A program made the translations under genes and the position numbers. Shown here piece by piece: positions 32,303-42,904 of a DNA stretch of 64,000 nt. The notes beneath the pieces are model-generated. The model was not told the origin of the DNA, did not search any database, and saw nothing but the letters and a program-made list of their open reading frames with translations. The DNA lies in the NCBI GenBank assembly GCA_029851415.1, contig CM056743.1:91920501-91984500 (forward strand). The letters run 5' to 3'. Positions within the stretch are counted from its first letter, which is position 1. Each line of letters starts with the position of its first letter. This DNA is from Eretmocerus hayati. Taxonomy: Eukaryota > Arthropoda > Insecta > Hymenoptera > Aphelinidae.

Positions 32303-33202
32303 ATGAAGTACAAATCATTTATAAGATTTGCTTCTTTCCGAAAAATTTCAAATTTCTCATTAAAAAATTCACAAGTCAAAAAATATCCATGCAATCATGC
32401 TCAAAATTCACTGGCATCATCATCACAGTCTCCGAAATACACGTACAAAGTCTCAAAACATTTCGTCGGATCGATCTCGAAATTTTGCGTTCCAAATGAT
32501 ACATTTTATTCCAATTTTCAAGTTCACCGACAGCTGATTTATTCCTTCCCTAACATAATCACCTGTTTACCAAAAATCTCTATCATCAATCGATTTCTCG
32601 CGTTAATGAAAATGGATAAAGACCTTCACATTCCTATCACTCTGTCCCACCTACTGGAAATTAGAATCACAGAAAGTCAGTTTAATGAAATTTGAAAGAA
32701 TATATTATGTTCTGGATCATGGTCAGGAGATGAATCAATCAATGCATTTCTGAAGTTTTTGAAAAAAAATTATCCCAATTTCAAACCTACAGACACGGTA
32801 TTGACACAGTTAAGTTGAATGATTGATGAAACTTATTGTGGAGATATCCAAATTCTCTACTCGAATGATTTCAAGCATTGGAGGTGCTTACATTATGAAG
32901 CACTATTTCTATTCATTTATGACAGCCTGTATTGTGACATTCACAGTTTGGAAGATTTGGATGATAAAGAAAGGGATTCCATAAAAAAAAGGTATCCTTC
33001 ACTAGAAGATGATTCCTTAGTATTCAAGAAGGCGCAAAAACAGATTGATTATAGTTCTTGCGGTCTGTTAGCGACAGCGTACGCAGTAACAATCTGTTTT
33101 GGTAGAGATCCGTCAATGGGAAATTATGGTACTGATGAAATAATACTGCGGAATCATTTGATGAAGATATTATTGACTGCAATTTTTGAAGAGTATCCTT
33201 AG
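32303..33202 (+). pseudogene. Ulp1-like (C48-type) cysteine protease remnant, antisense inside the LTR element
   Basis: One frame runs about 300 codons with stops at 32693-32695 and 32816-32818. Before the second stop lies WSGDESINAFLKFLKK, which resembles the substrate-side N-terminal motif of Ulp1-like domains. After the ATG at 32819 the catalytic set is in order: His20 in KHWRC, Asp35 in IYDSL, Gln75 and Cys81 in QIDYSSCG, with the usual Q-x5-C spacing and the hydrophobic helix LLATAYAV. Such proteases cleave ubiquitin-like proteins or viral/transposon polyproteins. Similar domains are carried by several eukaryotic DNA transposons. The strand is opposite to gag-pol, so it probably came with another element or as captured cargo. 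The catalytic part (384 bp) has no break. Confidence 0.65.
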
Positions 33203-33269
33203 TAAACATGAAAATTTTGTAAGATTATATGAAAATGATTGAGAAATAACTTATTATATGGGGGATTGA

Positions 33270-33656
33270 TTATTTCATGAAGTTTATCATTTGATTATAT
33301 TGATATTTTGGATGAATAAATATTTTAATGAAAATTTCATGAGGGGAATTGATCAATATAACAAGTGAATAATATGAGATTAGTTGACATCTTCTATGGC
33401 AATGAGAAAGCATTCTGCTAAATTTTTTTAGCAGCGTATTTTCGAGTTCGGTTCTTAGCACTTCTGTTGATAGATTCTCCCAAAATCCTTTTCTTCTTGA
33501 TTGATCATTTCCCCGGTATGACTTCGATGTTCCTGGCATTTCTCGGCGAGGAGTCAGTTCCTCAACCAATTTTGTGAGTCTTTGAAGCTCGACGAGGACC
33601 CGTTTTAATTTTCTATTTCGTCTTTGGCGCATACACTTGTTCGAAGTGTTGGCCAT
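33270..33656 (-). CDS. Open frame of unknown function downstream of integrase
   Basis: 128 codons on the element's sense strand, 30 bp after the integrase remnant. The N-terminal 40 residues are strongly basic and then form a leucine-heptad helix (VLVELQRLTKLVEEL). A Ser/Arg-rich linker and a Phe/Ile-rich C-terminus follow. I do not recognise it. It could be a remnant of a third ORF of the retrotransposon or belong with the antisense protease on the other side. Confidence 0.35.
   Translation of the reverse strand: MANTSNKCMRQRRNRKLKRVLVELQRLTKLVEELTPRREMPGTSKSYRGNDQSRRKGFWENLSTEVLRTELENTLLKKFSRMLSHCHRRCQLISYYSLVILINSPHEIFIKIFIHPKYQYNQMINFMK
33415..33434. other. Perfect 8 bp stem-loop between convergent reading frames
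   Basis: CTGCTAAA, loop TTTT, TTTAGCAG. It lies inside the minus-strand open frame 33270-33656 and about 200 bp after the end of the plus-strand protease remnant. A role in termination is possible but unsupported. Confidence 0.4.
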
Positions 33657-33686
33657 CTAAAAGGAGAATATGAAAGCATTTCCTTC

Positions 33687-34641
33687 TCATAATTTGCATC
33701 GATAGTATGGTCTTAATAATGACCCGTGAAATTTGCCACGTATAATGTTTGTATCTGTATTCACAAGAAGAAAAGTAGTGTCGTTGAAAGATTTTTCGAT
33801 ACTATGAGGTCCTTCATATACTTGGCAGAACTTTGCAACTATCCCTTGTTCGGCCACTGACATATTGCATGCTTTAACCAAAACTTCGTCACCTAAGTTG
33901 AATATCGTAAATTCGTTTCTCTCATTCATTTTCAAAGCTCTTTTCTGGCCCTTTTTTGAAATGAAATTTGCTACTAATTCCAACTTTGTGTCGTGTGGGA
34001 TATCAACAGATTGATCGACTTTTATCCATTTCTCCCAGAAACGGGATGGTTTTAAACCCAATTGCAATTTAAGAGGTGTGAATTCAGTCGTTGAATGGAA
34101 AGATTCATTGATGATTGTTTGAATGAAATAACTCGAAGATGCCCAATTTTCAGAAGTTAATGCCCTAAAAGAATTTCCCAGTTCTTTCATGTATCTTTCA
34201 ATATCATTTGGAACAGGATGTCTTATACTTGGGTAAACCACGATAATATTCTCTTGTTTCAACCGATTGATCCAAGCCTTCGAGGTGAAATGTGCACCTT
34301 GATCGGCTTGTATCCTTTTTGGACGACTGTATTTAGGGATATAATCATCACAAATTTTCCGTGGAACAATCTTAGTGGTAGCATTTTTCACTTGATAAAA
34401 ACTAAAAATTTTGTAAAAACATCCATTACTGCAAAAATGTGCTTGACTCCACCTCTAGAAGTTGGTAGGGACCAAAGAAATCTACTGACAACAGGTCATA
34501 AGGACCATCGGGGACAATAGGTCTCGATTCCACGTGAACATGTTGATTATAAACTTCGTTTCTTTGACATGAGTCACATACTCTGACAACTTCTCCAATA
34601 ACTTTGTGTAAACTGGAACCGGTAAAATGTTGTACGATCAT
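33687..34641 (-). pseudogene. Ty3/Gypsy integrase, broken
   Basis: The N-terminal zinc region closes with VVRVCDSCQR. The first catalytic aspartate lies in SVDFFGPYQ and the second in RIQADQGAHF. The third acidic residue is probably in IERYMKELG. A typical C-terminal domain follows, with FNLGDEVLVKA, VYEGPHSIEKS and HGSLLRPYY. A frameshift near 34420 separates zinc region and core. The enzyme would insert the DNA copy into the genome. Confidence 0.8.
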
Positions 34642-35428
34642 TTTTCACACTTTCGACCTCCGATGTGGCCATAGACTTCGTGAATTTCTTTCACAAAAAA
34701 CCTAATTAGACTCTGTGATAGTACTATTTTCCCATTTCTTTTCAAAATTTGATCTTCAAATGTGTATTTTCCATTCTTTACAAATGAAACACTATCATCA
34801 ATAATTGACTTGAGACGCGTATCTTGAGCTTGCTCTGAACTGATATTTTCGAATCTCTTTTTAAACTCATCAGATGGTTTCCGTGCTAAGATATTACAGA
34901 TTGACAATTCATGCGACGGTTCAATTCTGTTTTCATTGATTTGGATCCTACTCAAAGTATCTGCAGCAATGTGTTTCTTTCCTTCAATATGTTGAGCGAC
35001 TATATGGAAATCTTGGATTGCCAGAACCCTCCTCATTAATCTTGAATTCAAAAATCTACATGTCATAAGATAGCTTGAAGCTTGATGGTCACACATGACA
35101 AAAATTTTTGAACCCAAATCAAAAGTCTTGAATTTGATAAGGGACCAGACAATAGCTCATAATTCATGTTGAGTAGTGGTCTAATGTTTTTCTGCGCCCT
35201 CAATCGTCCGACTAGCCATTGATACAACTTGTGAATTGTCTTCATCATCCCTCTGACACAAAATTGACCCCAACCCGTTTTTTGATGCATCATTACATGA
35301 AAAAATGGCCTGCCACGTTGAGGGTGAGCCGAAAACATTTTATGGTCGAATAACTCTCTAACCCTATCAAACGCATACTGTTGGGAATCAGTCCAATTCC
35401 ATTTGACTCCAGCCCGTGTCAGTTCCAA
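34638..35428 (-). pseudogene. RNase H and start of integrase zinc region, broken
   Basis: The region starts with VKWNWTDSQQYAFDRVRELF, typical of the connection after Ty3/Gypsy reverse transcriptase. It continues in another frame through the end of RNase H (KIFVMCDHQAS, LMRRVLAIQDFHIVAQHIEG, HIAADTLSRI). The Asp of CDHQAS and the Asp in ADTLSR suit the RNase H active site. The segment ends with HEVYGHIGGRKCEK, the His-x-x-x-His half of the integrase zinc finger. One or more frameshifts. Confidence 0.75.
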
Positions 35429-36427
35429 TAGAGGTTCAGTCCCATGTGAATCCCAAAAACCTTTTTCAAATGGTGGATGTTTTTGGGGACGGGAAAATTT
35501 TTTATTGCCTGTAACTTTTCTGGATCTAGTCTTAATCCCTTTGATGACAGGATGTGTCCTAAAAATTTAATTTCTTCTTTGCACAGTTCCAATTTATCAA
35601 AATTTAATGTGATACCTTCTTCAATAATCGTCTCGAAGAATAACTCAAGATGTTGTAAATGTTCTCCAAAATCTTTAGATACTACTAACCAGTCATCAAC
35701 AAAGTCAATCAAAAACTTTTCTAATTTCATGAGTATCTTGTACGCAGCTCGTTCAAGGGCTGCACCACTTACTCTAAGACCAAACGGGACGACCAAACAA
35801 GAATGTATGTTGAGCCTTTATGAACAAATGCTACATATTGTTGTAAGGCATCATCGAGAGGAATCTGCCAAAATGAAGAAGTCAAATCAAAACTGGACAT
35901 GATACCTATGTTATTACATTTCTTGAATACATCCTCCATTTCTTGAGCCTCGTCATGATCTTCTTCAGATCTTTCATTAAAGTTACGAGCATCCGAACAG
36001 ATTCTAACATCCCCATTTCGTTTAATCCCACAATTGGGCTGATATAAGAACTAACACCATAAGCAATGATCTTCAATTTTTCCATTCGTTTAATTTCTAT
36101 GTCAACCTTATCTCGGTGTTGAAATGGAACTCGATACGAATTCTGTTTGAAAGGACTCGTATCACGTAATCTCAACTCATACTTGAAATTTTTGAAGCGA
36201 CCAGGGCGCTCATCAAAAGCCCTTCGGTATTTCCTCAACATGGCTTTCAATTGAGCTTTTTCATTAGTATTAAGAATTGAGATCTTATCGACTTTACTGT
36301 CAATTTCTTGACCTGTCAAAATAAAATTTGGTTCTTCATGAGACACTGGAGGTAATTCTTCATGAAGTTCGAAAATCTCGTTTACTGTATTAAGGCGAGT
36401 CCGTAGTCTGCCGCTATATCGGATCAT
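35419..36427 (-). pseudogene. Ty3/Gypsy reverse transcriptase, broken
   Basis: The first segment (36427-35906) covers the region entering the fingers (AFDERPGRFKNFKYELRLRD, SYRVPFQHRDKVDIEIKRM, SSYISPIVG). In other frames the motif-A strand FDLTSSFWQIPL is readable near 35890, followed by PFGLRVSGAALERA and the catalytic FVDDWLVVS (35700 region). LGHILSSKGLRLDPEKL is the usual end of the palm/thumb. The protein would copy element RNA into DNA. At least three frame changes inactivate it. A 1.9 kb block of unrelated repeats separates it from the protease. Confidence 0.8.
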
Positions 36428-36495
36428 CCCTAGTAACTTATGGTGGCACCCCTGCGATCATATACACACACATCAACACTGTTTACAAAGGTGGG

Positions 36496-36508
36496 TATAT
36501 ATATATAC
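36496..36508 (+). repeat. (TA)n microsatellite
   Basis: TATATATATATA run just downstream of the reverse transcriptase remnant on the plus strand. Confidence 0.6.
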
Positions 36509-36639
36509 CTTATGTATATAGATATATTGTACCCCTCTCGCATACTGATATTATCAGAGGTCTTGACATAAGGCCCCTCTCACATACATTGGAGGCCTTT
36601 GGAAATAATGTGTTTCTATACTTGGAAACCACAGATGCG

Positions 36640-37620
36640 ATCCAGTTGACTTGATGATTGAAATTGAATGAACACATTAACTTTTGGGAAATAAGTATTA
36701 TAAGAGACCCCAAATCTCAATTTTAGGATTACTTCAGAGAATACAAATTTATCAATTCTCAACTGATCCCAAAATTCGGACATGGGATCATCCCTCTGAG
36801 ATGCAGTGGGCATGCTTTGAACTCCAATTCAATATTCTAAGACTGACTTCATCCCTGAAAATGACCCATATGCGTCATTTCGACCAAGTATTCTAGGATA
36901 TTGGAACTGGAACATTGACTAGAATCATTAGAATAACCAGAACTGATTCAGAGGTCCAAACAGAACAGTGACATTCAGTATTTGTTCAATACATCTTGGG
37001 TACAATGAAATTCATAAACTAACTTTCTGAATTTTGTTCACGAAACCTTTAGAACTCAAGTAATTCCCAACGGATTCAGATAACTGAACATGGAAGTATC
37101 CTTCTGAAATGCAGGGATCTTACGGACATGATTTGAACTCCAATTCAATATTCCAAGACTGACTTTATCTCTCAAAGTAACCCGGATACGTTATTTTTAC
37201 CAAATATTGTAGGATATCGAAATTGAAACCTTGATTAGCATCATTTGAATGATCAGAACTGGTTTACAGGGCCAAACAAAACACTTACATTCTGTATTAT
37301 TCTAATCCATCTTGAGTTCAATGAAATCCACTGACTAACTTTCTTTTTTTTTCACAAAATCTTTTGAACTCAAGCCAATCCCAACGGATTCAGATAACTT
37401 AACATGAAATCATTCCTCCGAAATACAGGGATCTTAGCAGACATGATTCAAACTCCAATTCAATTTTTCAAAACTGACTTTATCTCTCAAAATGATCCGG
37501 ACATGTTATTTTTACCAAGTATTCTAGGATATTGAAACTGGAACCTGCTTCATTACAATCATTAGAATGATCTGAACTGGTTGAGACGCACAAACAAAAC
37601 GCTTACATTCTGTAATTGTT
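36640..37620. repeat. 317 bp tandem repeat, about three copies
   Basis: The landmark CCAAACAGAACAGTGACATTC / CCAAACAAAACACTTACATTC / CAAACAAAACGCTTACATTC ends units at about 36957, 37274 and 37591, exactly 317 bp apart. Other shared words are GAACTCCAATTCAAT and CTAGGATATTG. The block interrupts pol between the protease and reverse transcriptase remnants and contains no coding region. Confidence 0.75.
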
Positions 37621-38048
37621 CAAGGGCTCGTGCATGTAAATTTGCAAAGTTGACACTGAGCTCTCTGCCAATAGATGAATGTCGCCGCGGACAGCTATCA
37701 GATTCACCACTATGCCTGATCGCAGATCGCGGACATCTCGCGCGACAAAGGACCTCGGTCCGGTCGATATAATATCATCACCTGGGCCGTCGCTTTCCAC
37801 CGGGAAGTCGCGGCTTACAAGTCTTACAACATATCTTATCCGCGATGGCAACGCACGGGAACGTGCATGGTCGAAGCAGACGGCTTTGCTGCTGCCCCGC
37901 CTCGCGCTCCCTAATCAGTCTCACCACTTCGAAGAAACGGTAAATTATGCCTGTCATCATATAACTCATCGCCGTTCTGGATTTATCTCAAGTTTTATAG
38001 AGAATTATCAACAAATAAGGGTCTTACTATTATCTACGAACTTGAGGA
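37621..38048. other. GC-rich noncoding island inside the LTR element
   Basis: From about 37675 to 37930 the sequence is markedly richer in CpG (GCCGCGGACAGC, GATCGCGGACATCTCGCGCG) than its A/T-rich surroundings. No recognised protein. It is probably foreign to the retrotransposon. Confidence 0.4.
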
Positions 38049-38220
38049 AATTGCGCTATGGAGTGGAAGCGAGAAAAAACGAGCTGATCACAAAATTATA
38101 GAATGAAGTATAACAGCATGCCTTACCACAGGAGCAGACCACATCTGTACATGTCTGTACAGCACTCATCATGGAAGTTCCTTCGTCTACTTTTGTGGGA
38201 TTTCGCTCCATAGCGCAATT
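38049..38220. repeat. Small inverted-repeat element (~170 bp)
   Basis: The ends AATTGCGCTATGGAGTGGAA (38049-38068) and TTTCGCTCCATAGCGCAATT (38201-38220) pair over about 20 bp with a couple of mismatches. Inside, ACATGTCTGTACAG and related words are partly palindromic. Probably a MITE inserted in pol. Confidence 0.65.
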
Positions 38221-38361
38221 CTTACATGCATTTTGTTGACGAATACAAAATATGAAGGAATTTGGTCAAGTAAAACTCGAGATATTCACAGAACGGATTC
38301 GGGTCAATCTCCCTAGCTTTTTCAAGATGGCCGCGGACTACGGCCTCGCCTTAATGCATTT

Positions 38362-38694
38362 TTACCTATTCTCTACTAATTCATCTCCTGTTAGTGTCGG
38401 CTTTACATATTTAATCTCGTGGATTTCACTATTGATTTGAAAAGGAATGGTATCTAATTTTACATTTATCAATGCACCCAAATATTTTAAAGTTTCAATG
38501 CCAGAAATACTGTTTCTGGCTAATTTAGGAACGACAAAAAAATCAATTTCAACTTTAGTCCCCTGGATGAACACCAGGGCTCTGAACTGCTTTTTTAGCT
38601 TCACCGATTTTTTGCCCGTAAACCCAGTGGCTTGGTTATTAGTGAGTGGTAACGTCGGAAAATTTTTCCATATTTCATGATTATTTTTATACAC
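38362..38694 (-). pseudogene. Aspartic protease region remnant
   Basis: The position between gag and reverse transcriptase fits a retroviral-type aspartic protease. The segment FRALVFIQGTKVEIDFFVVPKL followed by GIETLKYLGALINV resembles the C-terminal half of Ty3/Gypsy proteases (a flap-like hydrophobic stretch, then a conserved I-x-x-L-x-x-LGA-x-I turn). The catalytic Asp-Thr/Ser-Gly triplet is not present in the open part and was presumably lost or lies upstream in broken sequence. Moderate certainty. Confidence 0.5.
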
Positions 38695-38799
38695 TCCTGA
38701 GGAAATACACGTAAGTTCCTACCAGTGCTTATCAGAGTGGTAATTAGAATTCCATCAATATCAATCACCATTTCAAGGCATTCTGTGAATTCTCGTTTT

Positions 38800-39795
38800 T
38801 CACGAGACCCACAATAATCTCCTTACTTCAACAACTCGTCTCTTTGATTTGAAACTAATAACGCACACATAGCCGGACGCCGGAGAGATCTGTCCTACAA
38901 TCAACTCCTTTTTTTCAAATCCCATAATAGTCGGATTTACTCTATTCTTGGAAAAAATTTTAATCGGAAATGAAAATGGACTTTCATGCTGTCCCCTGGT
39001 CGCATAAAAAATAAATTGACTTGGGACGGTATATTGCCCTTCGACTCCATTTGACGCGGCTACAAAGCACATTTTAATCATCACAAAATCACTACCTTTC
39101 GAATCCCTTATGCAAACAGATAACTCCCTATTTTCAGAAAATTGATTAGTCAGCTCCTCAATCTTGAACTCAGAAATCTCCGATCCGTTGCAATAATTTG
39201 AGTATACCGGAACAATTTGTTCTACAGCAGAGAATTTCTTAGGATCAGTCGGGACATTTTCACGTCCTTCGACTTCATGACCTACATCCAGTCGTTTTAG
39301 TTCCCTTTTGAACTTATTCTTATTCACACGCCGTTCATCAATTTTCGTTGCACTGGAATTGGATTTAATATTTGGAAATTTATCTTGGCGTTTGGTACTC
39401 AATCGACGAATCGGAGTTTTCCGGCTCATTGACACTCGAGGATTTGTCTTCATCTTCCTCTTCAACCACATAAATATCTGAAATATTGTTGACCTCCCGG
39501 GAGTTTCGCGTATCCGATTTAGGACGTTGTGTAGATTTCTTTCGAGTCTCGTCATCCCGATTTTGATAGGGTCGCTGCGTAGGATCGGTCTGGTTTCTTT
39601 GATTACTATCTTGCTTATTTTGAGGTGTCGAGGTTTTGAAATCATCCTTGAAACGATTATTTCGCGGAGATTCCTGATCACATTCTGGCTTTGACCCGGA
39701 GCTAGAATCCTTGGAATTCGGTCTTCTATCAGAATCATGGAATCTGACATAGCGTATCCCTGCTGTTGATGAATTTCAAGCACCGGCGTTAACAA
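38800..39795 (-). pseudogene. gag-pol linker or nucleocapsid-tail remnant
   Basis: An open stretch of 331 codons lies between the capsid remnant and the protease. It is rich in Lys, Arg, Ser and Asn, has no CCHC knuckle, and carries no motif I recognise. In another frame its first third reads as a Ser/Asp/Arg-rich, gag-tail-like sequence, so the true frame probably shifts here. Called from position and composition only. Confidence 0.4.
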
Positions 39796-39959
39796 TCGTA
39801 TCTAATAATCTGATTAAATCATGTATTGAACGCAGATTCTTCATGAGAGTAGTCTGTTGAATGTTTTCGTCAAAATGCTTCGAAAATCTTTCTATAATCG
39901 ATCTATCACTCGGAGCATCGGACAACTGCTTAACCTCATTATAAATTCTCATCACGTAT

Positions 39960-40950
39960 TCACCCCGACTGTAATTCCAGTTTGCGTCTGATTTTATCTT
40001 GAATCAGTGAATTCCAATACTGCTCTTTGAATTTTTCTGCAAATTGTTTAATTGATGCTATATTATTGGAAAAATACTCCCACCAATCCCGCGCAGCTCC
40101 CACTAACGATTGCCCTATTGTTAGCCGTAATACTTCTTGATTGAAATTCATCAAATCGCAATATCACGTGATATTCTCTAAATAACGACACGGACGGTCA
40201 TATGGTGCCGCACTAAATGATGTTAAATCATATTCCATCCTCGGCAAAGTATTAGACGGTAGTACATTATTATTATGAAGTTCTAAAATTCTGTTCTTTG
40301 ATAATTTACCCGTTCTCAAAATGATTTGTGGCGATCAGACAATTCCGTAACAATTTGGGATTAATTTTCTGCCACACGAGACATTGACTGGATATTTCGG
40401 GTATTTTTATCAACATTACTCTCACAAGCTTCAAGTGTTCAGATAAGTATTCTACATCTTGATCTAGTGTATTGAATTTTCGTGCGTGACGTGAAGCCGT
40501 ATTAGAAAATTGGGTATTCAATTACTCTAACCGATGGCACATTTCATCTATGGCCTGAATTCGTTTCTCGTGGTCATCAATACGACGTTTAGAGAATTGA
40601 GTTTGTGCTCTCTGATCCCGGATACTTTGACGAATTTCGTCTTCGAATGTAATATCGTCTCGAACGTGCTCGCCGACCTCAGACCGAGTCTCCGCGAAAT
40701 CGCGATCAATCCCGGATGCACCAATGTGTGGATTCGTGGCACTTCTTTCAAGCAAATTACGGACTTCATCACGGATTTCAATTGATAAATTCAGATCTAA
40801 TGGAACTACTCTGGGGGTATTCGAACCTGTTGACATTGTTCGTGGTGCGCCTAGTCTCTTGGCCCCACGACCACACCATCCGCATCCGATCGGAGGGTTC
40901 TGTTGTCCAGAGTCATCCGGATGACCTTCATCTCCCGAATGGCTCGACAT
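39960..40950 (-). pseudogene. gag remnant (capsid region)
   Basis: The start chosen is the ATG at 40950 (MSSHSGDEGHPDD), close behind the 5' LTR. The first 142 codons are hydrophilic, with a helical, charged C-terminal part (RRIDDHEKRIQAIDEM). A stop, frameshifts and then the capsid-like segment LTIGQSLVGAARDWWEYFSN and FKEQYWNSLIQDKIR follow at 40154-39960. The A-x-x-WW...F...F...YW pattern is common in Ty3/Gypsy capsids. It would form the virus-like particle. Broken in at least three places. Confidence 0.65.
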
Positions 40951-41047
40951 AATACGCGAAGAAAAACATAAATACTATATATACAAAATAGAATTGTCGT
41001 GGTATGACGATCTATATACAGAGAGGAAACTTTCTACTCACTTTCGT

Positions 41048-41065
41048 TCCCCACAAGGAATGCCA
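41048..41065 (-). promoter_or_regulatory. Candidate primer-binding site
   Basis: Read on the minus strand, two bases after the 5' LTR, the sequence is TGGCATTCCTTGTGGGGA. The TGG start and the 2 nt spacing suit a tRNA primer-binding site. I could not match it to a specific tRNA 3' end, so it remains a candidate. Confidence 0.4.
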
Positions 41066-41067
41066 TT

Positions 41068-42856
41068 TGAGGAGTTATTTTGTCTTTGTGAATTAAAAAA
41101 TTATTGATCCGAGCGGAATATGCCAATCTTGCTCAATTGAATTAGGGTTTACGAGAAGAGTAGGTAAAATTCTTAATCATGAATCATTTTTCTTAATATA
41201 TATGATCATATTTATATAGGAAAACTAAAGGAAAACTGCAATACCTTGACATTTTTATTCACATATAATATTACAGAGAGAGGAAAAACAACAATTGAAT
41301 ATTCCTTACTTTTTTCTCGTTCGTAATTCCAATGCGAAATGAATTGAAATTTAATTCTCTTTTACTGGGGTTTAATCTGTGAATAAATGAAATGATTTCA
41401 AAACTGAATCAACCAGGTAGCACATGGCAGCTGCATTATAGCAGTGTTCCTGCGTGCTTGTGGGCCAAAACTACGGCATCTGCATTATAGCAGTGTACCT
41501 ACGTTTTATCGACAGCTCAGTCACAATCAGATTGCTAGTAGTTGCTTGGCTCATCCTGGAGTAAACCTTTCAGGCCAATCACAAGGGTTTTCATACCCTT
41601 GGCTTCGCGCGTCTATCTCAGTAAAAGATTATTCGGCGGCTCGATTAGATAGCGTGTAGCCAATTCGATCGTTAGTATCTAGAGTAACATACATATAGTC
41701 CAATGTTTCAATCATAAAAAAAAGTAGAATGTTATGATGAAGGATTATTTCACAAACTCTAATTTTCAATCTGATCGAATTAAGATATTGAAGTAATAAT
41801 TATTGCAAAATCAGCCATTCGAGAGTTAGATGATTCAGATATGGTGGTGATCTTCAGACGGCGGGCTTTTTGAATCATCCATAAGTGGTAGTGTGAGTAT
41901 CGGTAATTTCTATCACGTAACTTCGATGCCTTATACTTTCTATGAACATCAGCTGGGTTAATCATTCATCCATAATCAATTTTTTGTCTTATCACATCTC
42001 AAAACACCATATACATCATTGGACTCCTCCGTAGGTTTGAATTTGGCGCCTTGGCCCTACGCGTAGAAGTTCATCAAGTTGACCAACCTTTATTGATCAA
42101 CAGGTTGGGCAGAGCACGTGATCAGTTACCCAGTGCAGGTTATGGTGGTTTGTTGTGATCGTGCCTCATCCGTAATAATGTTTATAATTATTGTTCTGCC
42201 GTATAATTCGTGAGTAATAATTGTTTTTGGGCAATAGTCCGGTACTGGGTAAGTTCTCTGAAACAATCTAACAAAAAACATCTTGTTCGAAAGATATATT
42301 CCATTCACTTGAGTGTGTATTGTTTTGGTGTTGGATGTTAATCAATGATCTTTCATCATATATATGACTGTATGGTAGTAATGTACTAAATTGTATTGGG
42401 ATGTAGTTCACTAAAATTAAAGTCAATCATTTGTGATCAATGCTGATTCTAATTGTATCTTTTTTCACAAAATTGCATGTGGCCTTGGGTGGCGGATGGC
42501 CCATTCAATGGGCCAAAGACCTCAGTGATCCTACTTCATCATTGGTCGATGGACCATAGATGGATAGGGATCATCATCATTGCCTCGTTTGACCAAATTA
42601 AAAGATGTGAATTGGAAAAAAAATGGGTCCTGAATTATGAGATCCGTGTGAGATTGATTTTAGGTATGTGGAACAAACTAGTCTGTAGTGTAATGTTCAC
42701 TTATGAGACTTGGAAAAGCTTCATCATTCATTGGTATATGCTAATCAGTCTTTCAACTTCCAGATTCCAACTGTCACCTTTCAACCTTTTAACCTGTGAC
42801 TAACTATTTGATGAATCCACCTTAATAATGACTCCATTGGAACGTCACCTTCTTCA
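41068..42856 (-). repeat. 5' LTR (right copy)
   Basis: Starts TGAGGAGTTATTTTG (plus strand) and ends near CCTTCTTCA, so termini are TG...CA. It abuts a short degenerate junction and then the 142 bp satellite. It should hold the element's promoter, but no confident TATA or initiator could be picked out. Confidence 0.85.
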
Positions 42857-42904
42857 GATATGACTCTGAAGTTCCAATCGATTATCTTAATCGAAAGTCG
42901 AAAA

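Larger units (their letters stand above)
28144..42856 (-). mobile_element. Ty3/Gypsy LTR retrotransposon, degenerate, ~14.7 kb including inserts
   Basis: Direct repeats of almost 1.8 kb (28144-29928 and 41068-42856) bracket a minus-strand series of gag, protease, reverse transcriptase, RNase H and integrase remnants in Ty3/Gypsy order (integrase last). Gag begins about 120 bp inside the 5' LTR (the right one). Each pol domain lies in a different frame and many stops are present. Additional sequence has accumulated: about 1.9 kb between protease and reverse transcriptase, and 3.8 kb between integrase and the 3' LTR. No clear target-site duplication (GATGG versus GATAT) and no convincing polypurine tract were seen, in keeping with age. 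Confidence 0.88.
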
